64,000 bases of DNA from Ophioderma brevispina (Eukaryota > Echinodermata > Ophiuroidea > Amphilepidida > Ophiodermatidae). Where the stretch lies: positions 33,149-97,148 of the forward strand of contig JAMKCH010035918.1 in assembly GCA_023653785.1 (NCBI GenBank), written 5' to 3'. Numbering within the stretch: the stretch's first letter is position 1; each line of letters opens with the position of its first letter. Made by a program: the position numbers and the translations under genes. The notes under the pieces are model-generated. The model did not search any database. It was not told the DNA's origin and saw only the letters and a program-made list of their open reading frames with translations. Below are positions 58,275 through 64,000 of this stretch, in pieces.

Positions 58275-58620
58275 CTTAGGCGACGAAAATAACCCTGTTT
58301 TTACGTACGGGCCCACCGACCTGATTTTTCAGTTTTGCAGAATTTTTTTTTTTTTTTTTTTTAGTTTCTTCCGAAGAAATCATTTAACTCAGTCTGTTTT
58401 TTTAGCCCAAATTTGATCATTTTGGCAATATTTTTAAGAAATTTGTTTGTAAAATTTTTCATTTTTTCTCTTGATTTTTTCGATTGGGGCTATTTTTAAG
58501 GCATTTTTTGAGTCTGCCAGAAATAAAAAAAATTAAAAAGAAAAAATTCGCGCCGACCGACCGACCCTACTCGAAAGGCCGCTCGCCCGTAAAACAGGTT
58601 TCATTTTGTTCGTCGCCTTG
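58275..58620. mobile_element. TIR element, about 345 bp
   Basis: The left end TTAGGCGACGAAAATAACC leads to CTGTTTTTACG and CACCGACC. The right end in reverse complement reads CAAGGCGACGAACAAAATG, then CTGTTTTACGGG and GGTCGGTCGGTCGG. The interior is T-rich and includes a T run near 58345. The plus ORF 58484-58711 crosses the right end and is not supported. Confidence 0.65.
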
Positions 58621-58629
58621 GAGAATAAC

Positions 58630-59095
58630 TGTTTTGAAAGATGATTGTAGAATGAATAAGTTTCGAATATTACTTACTTGTCAAACTGTAGCGATCAAAG
58701 GCCAAAGATAGAAAAACTAGATACGGAAACGATGCAGTAAATCCTCTAAAACTTCACTCATAAATTCCGATTTGGACGCGGAAAGTAGCCATCAATGATT
58801 GAATGGTTTATTTGCTACACCTATTCTTACGATTGCGCATGTGGGGAAATGTATGCAGCTTCTACACATGTAAATACAAATTTCCAATGATTCAACAACC
58901 TGTCCGTTTCTCAAATATTCTGACGTCACGCAACGTCATTTAATGAGCAGCCCTCAATCGGCGAAATGTCCTACACAGTTTTCTAAGTGCCATACATTAC
59001 ATTGTTATGCGTTCCCAGCATATGGTGCAAAATACCATCGTACTGCAAATGTCACGTATTTTGTGCCATGTGACTAGTCTGGCCATAATGAGTCA
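58630..59095. other. No recognisable feature
   Basis: AT-rich DNA with no supported gene. Confidence 0.4.
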
Positions 59096-59100
59096 CGCAG

Positions 59101-59233
<133 letters not shown>

Positions 59234-59239
59234 TTATAG

Positions 59240-60570
59240 TTATCAACGGTACATAGACACCCACGAAAAAAATTCCTGACCGTTGGCAATCGTTATTTCC
59301 ACGGAAGTTCGCAAGATACGAAGGCAAGAGAACCACGAGAGGTCAACAGTCGCAATGTCATTCTACAGACTCAATATAGCCTAATCTGATAACGCATAAT
59401 AGCTGGTCGATGGGGAGCTAAAAAATTAATGCGACAATGACACTTTGATTTTAATTGAAAATACCACAGCAACACATATCCTATAATCTAAATTGTTACA
59501 ATAAAAGCTCTGTGTCGGTGTCACTGTACTGTGGAGCGATCATGTGGTGGAGCATGCATACACGGCCGTTTTCTTGCTCGCGTGGTAGCCTATACGGCAG
59601 CTACACTACACCGTGTCTACCGCCGCAGCTAATACTGCACAATACACACCGGGCAAGTTGCGAGGCAGTAGCTGCAAGATAGGGCTTCCTAAGTACACAG
59701 TTAGTAGCTATACAATGATGTGGCTACTATTCCCCGCTAGGTGGAGGGAAGGTGCATTTGGTGTAGAACAGTACGGATTAGATTAGGGCATGAAGAGGGC
59801 GCTAACACTTGGGCTCTGTTTAGCATTCTTTGATAATTTGTAGGAGACATCATTACGGAATTCGAAATCGGGCCACCATCAAAAACCCCCCATTTACCCA
59901 CACGTCTAATAAATCAAATATATGCCAAAAATATCTAAAAAAATGATGGCATTAGAAATACTCTGCGCGCGCCTGAGAGTCCGGTGTAACCATGGAGCTA
60001 CTCCGTGTACATGGGAGATAGCCTTGCGGCAAAAAATACACGAATGCTGGCCACGAGTGGTACGTCTATTGGGTATGTAATCCCACGTCTACTCGGTGGT
60101 AGCTGCATGGTAACTACCATGAAGAAATTGGGCCTGTAGTACCAAAGCCTTGCAAGGATTGCATGGCTACGTTGTGCCGAAATACTGGGGTGCCGATTTT
60201 CCTTCCTCTCCTTCTCGGCAGGGCCGAAGTAATGTGACATATCGTCAGATGGGAAGAGGAAGGATGTGTTGTGCACGTGTTTAGACTACATGGTTTTCTA
60301 CACCAGGATAACACCTAACTCAATAAATCATGTTTTGGGGCATTTCCGAACAGACATATGTAAATGGTCATCTGCGACTACGATCTTATTCGAATTTTGT
60401 AAAGCCAAAATCTGCCAAATATAATGAAGATTGAGTGCCCGTTGCAAGGTTTGCTGAATTCGGAAATACTGCCATACTTTACATGCATTGGTAATAAGCC
60501 CTACATATAAGACTTCCTCACTCACTTTCAAGGATAGGTAAGGTCCCCTTTATTGACTAGGGGTACAACA
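59240..60570. other. No gene recognised
   Basis: A moderately GC-richer patch at 59510-59690 and another near 60000-60200 show no domains on either strand. Confidence 0.35.
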
Positions 60571-60577
60571 CACACGT

Positions 60578-61092
60578 TTAGGCATGGGTTAGGGTTAAGA
60601 GGGTTGGGTTCGGTTCGGGGTTAGTTTTAGCGGGATTAAGGCCTATTTTAGGATTAGGTTAGGCCTACCAACTCCGTTTAGGCAGTATGGTTTTGGGTTA
60701 GGGCCCGGGGGCACTCTCATTTTGGAGGTGACGCGTATCTTAGGCTGTTAAGACCCCTATTTTCTGTATCGCTGTCCCCCACAGACCCTATATCTTGTGA
60801 ACATTTTACCACTCTCACCCCAAGACCTCTATTGTTTTAGAGAAATTTGAAGAAAAAAAATCCCCCAAAGACCCAGTATTTTGCAAAATGTCAAAACCCA
60901 GAGACCCTCTTTTTGGGGAGTATGGCTTGGGGTATCTCACCCAAAGACCCGTGTTTTTTGCACGTCCTCTGTCAACGACGCCCTTGGGTTTGAAAGCGCC
61001 AGCCTCCACTTTTGACAATCTTATCCATTTCGATGTGGGTGCACCCTCCCGACCCCGGGATTGAGTTAGGGTTTGGTTAGGGTTATAGGGTC
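60578..61092 (+). repeat. TTAGGG-like degenerate tracts around a dispersed-repeat-like block
   Basis: GGGTTAGGGTTAAGAGGGTTGGG at 60587 onward and GAGTTAGGGTTTGGTTAGGG near 61061-61082 are degenerate telomere-like sequence. Between them lies a block with irregular repeats of a GACCC/CTATTTT type (AAGACCCCTATTTTC, CAGACCCTATATC, AAGACCTCTATTG, AAGACCCAGTATTTTG, GAGACCCTCTTTTTG). Confidence 0.55.
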
Positions 61093-61099
61093 TAGTGAA

Positions 61100-61650
61100 T
61101 ACATACTAAGCCTATTGAGCTATTCGCAGCCTACCGTTCGATCTGAGTCAACTCATGTATGTTATGTTAAGAAGATTAGTCCTACTAGACTCACAGTCGC
61201 CTACAACGGTGAAGAATAGGGACACATTCAGATGACTATTCCGGTGCAACATTGGTTTCATGATTTATTCCGGTATATGGAGCCGGACTATGGATCCTGC
61301 CGGACCATGGGCTTATCTGGTTTGGATGTCATTGTTATTTGGCTCCTCTAACTGTATGATTGTTTGTTTTGATTAAATACATGCGAACAACGGAGGGTCA
61401 ATGCCAGTTTGGTTGTCATTTTTTATTCTTTCCGTCTGGGGCTAAAACTGCTTTCAAAAACCTTTCATCGAGCCCCCAATATATCCGGGAAACAGTCTGT
61501 CCGAATTCATTCAAATTAAAGCATTTTAATAGATTACATTCTATAGAATTTAATTATGCCATTATCTTATTTTATTACATACCATTTTTTGCCAACCCTA
61601 AGGGTTAACCACCCACTCCAAAGATAAATCAACAAGTTTGCAATATGAAT
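61100..61650. other. No gene recognised
   Basis: AT-rich DNA next to the 3' end of the minus-strand exon. The plus ORF 61360-61608 has no domain. Confidence 0.35.
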
Positions 61651-61658
61651 TGAAACGG

Positions 61659-61664
61659 TTTATT
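61659..61664 (-). promoter_or_regulatory. Possible poly(A) signal
   Basis: AATAAA on the minus strand, about 130 bases past the last stop of the exon region 61791-62485. Position is suitable; sequence is common in AT-rich DNA. Confidence 0.3.
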
Positions 61665-61790
61665 TTTTCATGCCTTTCCAGCCCTAATGGTCACTAAACT
61701 AAATAGGACAAATATAAGATAGAAATAAATAATTCTGTTTTGACAACAGAAGTCGGCATATGGACAGTTTTCGTTGCAGGATACGCTAGG

Positions 61791-62485
61791 TCATATGCCC
61801 ACATCAATGTAACTTACTCCTTCAATATCCAAAAATGTCTTCCAGGATTGTCTTGATCTTATAGATCTATAGTCACTATCATAAGTTGGTTTGAGCAGAG
61901 GTCCCGGATCTACAACCGTGTGGACGTTCAACATAACAAGTGCGTTGGGACAACGTTGTTTGAAGTTTTGCACAGCAACTCTTAAGCATTCTGAGTCTTT
62001 CGGTGTATGCTTCCACCCACCACTGTGTAAAGTGCGCCCACGGACTGATGTAACATGTAATTACATTCAGAAACTTTGAAGACTGAGAAAATTTTTATAT
62101 CCACTTCAAATTTTTCTGCCTTTGTTAAAATTGTGATTGAACCAAGTATATGAGGGTAAAAACTGGAATGGTACATTCAAATTATATTTCTCATATAATG
62201 TCTGTAACTTAAGAGTAATTCATGCGACCTAAAGGAAACCTTCAGAAAACGCAGCAGACTCCATGCCCATTGCCGCGTAGTTGAATCACCAGAAGGTAAT
62301 GTCTTTATTTGTAGACACGCTCCTACTTTAGCAAACTGCTTGATACCATGTGAAGGTCTTGCAAGACAGAGTATCCATGTGTTTTCATCCAGAAGCACAC
62401 CGGGATTGGTGGGTGTGTTGAGTAATGTTACAACTTTTAACATGTTTGCTTGCAACTGACAATACTTCAGAAGAAGTTGAATCAC
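61791..62485 (-). CDS. Probable 3' exon(s) of an unidentified host gene
   Basis: On the minus strand an excellent acceptor (TTTTTCTTCTCTGTGTTCTCAG) precedes an open frame starting at 62485. It reads VIQLLLKYCQLQANMLKVVT, then LLDENTWILCLARPSHGIKQ and TTRQWAWSLLRFLKV, and stops at TGA (62179-62177). The same frame stays open afterwards to 61982 (SVFKVSECNYMLHQSVGALY). A second frame from about 62047 to TAA/TAG-bounded 61791 reads PNALVMLNVHTVVDPGPLLK and SRQSWKTFLDIEGVSYIDVG. The composition is protein-like throughout. The TGA and the frame change could be assembly errors, a short unseen intron, or pseudogene decay. The Leu-rich first part suggests helical repeats. I do not recognise the family. 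An AATAAA lies downstream at 61664-61659. Upstream exons are beyond 62.5 kb and were not found. Confidence 0.5.
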
Positions 62486-62780
62486 CTGAGAACACAGAGA
62501 AGAAAAATGATAGTTATAGGGGGAAAACATCTTCGTTAATAAAGGATAAAATCGACTAATTCCATTAATAGCGAAAAAAGGTATAAATAATATGTTTTCG
62601 TTATCAAATATGACTTGATTTTAACGAAATTAGTACTATTTGAGCTCGTCTTCTGAAAATGCTGAGATGTTGTCAAGGTTTAATGTTTGTTCAGATCATT
62701 GCCGTAAAGTTATGTTAAGAAATAGGTAGCTTAAGCTCTAAGAGTAAGGCTCGGAGTAGCTCCAATGGAGATTTGTTCTG
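62486..62780 (-). other. Probable intron of the preceding gene
   Basis: Sequence just upstream (minus strand) of the acceptor at 62487-62486. No exon is seen before the TIR element at 62783. Confidence 0.3.
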
Positions 62781-62782
62781 TG

Positions 62783-63362
62783 TTAAAGGGCCATAATGGC
62801 ATAAAAAAAATTGACTAATGAGAAAGGGGAACCTTACTTAAATTACTTCCACGAGTTTAAAACATTTGGATGTTTACATTCTGTAAAAAACAGTAAAAAC
62901 AGGAAGACTTCCAGGGGAGGTGGCAGTTTGTGGCAATTTCTGAAACAGAAAAAGCAAGGTGTTCACACCTGACAGAATATACAGTGTATCTATATGGATT
63001 TGCGACACAAATTCAAAAGCATTCAGACCGAGATTCGGGCATTGTACTTAGGCTTGTAGCAAGATACTGATCTGGCAAGTGAAAGATGGATTAGCCGGAA
63101 TTAGCACCATATACAATAGCAATGGTCTGTGAGCTGATGACAACATGTTTTAAGTTTGGTAAATGGTGGCAGTAATGTCAGCATCCTGTTCCAGAAATTG
63201 CACAAACTGACACCCCCCCCCCCGGAACTCTTCATGTTTTTTTTACTGTTTTACAGAATGTAAACATCCAAGTTGTTCCAACACTAGTTGGAAGTGATTT
63301 CAGTAAGGAGTCCTCTTTGTTTTCATTATGTCATTTTTTGCATGCCATTATGTCCCTTTAAG
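62783..63362. mobile_element. TIR element, 580 bp with about 165-bp arms
   Basis: The left arm TTAAAGGGCCATAATGGCAT, CCTTACTTAAAT.ACTTCCA, TTGGATGTTTACATTCTGTA, AAACAGTAAAAACA, CAGTTTGTGGCAATTTCTG is mirrored in order by the right arm (reverse complement TTAAAGGGACATAATGGCAT, CCTTACTGAAATCACTTCCA, TTGGATGTTTACATTCTGTA, AAACAGTAAAAAAAACA, CAGTTTGTGCAATTTCTG). No coding capacity. It may lie in an intron of the gene whose 3' exon is at 61791-62485. A solo end is at 51268. Confidence 0.85.
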
Positions 63363-63392
63363 TCATGACGAAATAAAACAAGCCAAGCATGT

Positions 63393-63431
63393 GGGGGGGG
63401 GGGGGGGGGGGGGGGGGTTTTGGGGTGGGGG
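63393..63431 (+). repeat. Poly(G) run of 25 with flanking G tract
   Basis: Twenty-five G, then TTTTGGGGTGGGGGGG. The low-complexity run lies just beyond the TIR element. It could form a G-quadruplex. Confidence 0.9.
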
Positions 63432-63439
63432 GGATGGAG

Positions 63440-64000
63440 TGAGATAGCTGCAACTGTATGGAGTAATGTGTTATGAGTTAATGCACTAAACCTGAGTAAA
63501 ATGGCCAAAGGTTGATCTATTTTCAGCACTGGCCCTCACATCGACGTCGACGGCCAAATCCGTACGAAGGCCATGACAGGGTCTAAATATTGATTATTTA
63601 AACCAAGTTAACCAAGACCATATAATACACGGGTGCTGCAGGGGTAGAGGGGATTAAGATGTGCAAGGCATGTAATGGTAAGTACACAGGTGAAGGCATC
63701 AAATAATCAGACCCTTATCATGGGCCCTGTGGTAGATGGGGGCTCTATTTCACAAAAGTTATGATTAAATTAAGTAAACTTAATATTGATTGATTCTGAG
63801 TATAAAACGTAATGCTTATGTAATTTTGTTAGCAAAATTAATGAAATATGACCCAATATAAATCAGACTGAGGTGGAACTTGTTTGTTTGTTGCTCGTAT
63901 CCACAAGTCATTGGTAGCGCTAGTGGCTTGGGTGGTGTCAGGATTTATTCAGCTAGTGTGCTGATCCGGGGCCGCGTGTATCCATGATACGGACGCTCTT
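63440..64000. other. No recognisable feature
   Basis: AT-rich DNA to the window end, with no exon or repeat that I can support. Confidence 0.4.

Noticed and set aside
60587..60660. TTAGGG-like sequence considered as a chromosome end
   Set aside because: The tract is short, degenerate and followed by 3.4 kb of ordinary sequence with a probable exon.
62177..62179. In-frame TGA considered as a selenocysteine codon
   Set aside because: No SECIS-like structure could be shown, and a frame change downstream makes error or decay the simpler reading.

Overview
This window looks like AT-rich, gene-poor nuclear DNA from a metazoan. It has no bacterial operons, no long continuous reading frames, and abundant decayed retroelements, inverted-repeat elements, microsatellites and long homopolymers. 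The retroelement types (CR1/L2-like, Jockey-like and other LINE relics) and TTAGGG-like tracts suit an invertebrate, perhaps a marine deuterostome such as an echinoderm, hemichordate or cephalochordate. That placement is inference. The indel-rich differences between the two tandem copies at the left end could mean unpolished long-read assembly.

Layout. 0.7-2.5 kb: a tandem duplication of about 0.92 kb. 2.7-3.6 kb: a large foldback. 7-9.4 kb: a short inverted-repeat element, two tRNA-like relics and a LINE tail. 10.7-12.2 kb: a MITE, two hairpin elements and a probable terminal coding exon of a host gene (minus strand). 12.9-18 kb: small repeats. 18.7-22.1 kb: a minus-strand CR1/L2-like LINE with PHD-like, endonuclease and reverse transcriptase remnants. 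24-26.2 kb: two TIR-bounded elements. 28.9-29.5 kb: a small signal-peptide ORF beside a TIR element. 33.6-38.5 kb: a transposon cluster in which a LINE sits inside a TIR element whose intact inverted sister lies 2 kb further on. 46-48.6 kb and 52.3-57.2 kb: several LINE relics. 55-63.4 kb: further TIR elements, a 111-nt poly(A), TTAGGG-like DNA and a probable 3' coding exon of a second host gene (minus strand).

I recognise no intact gene. The two best host-gene signals are the terminal exons at 12.06-12.15 kb and 61.8-62.5 kb, both minus strand and neither assigned to a family. Almost everything else is mobile-element debris, so the genes do not form a shared pathway. I found no convincing new biological system. 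The most informative structures are the nested transposon cluster, the MITE family carrying a splice-site pair, and the unusually dense set of foldback/TIR elements.
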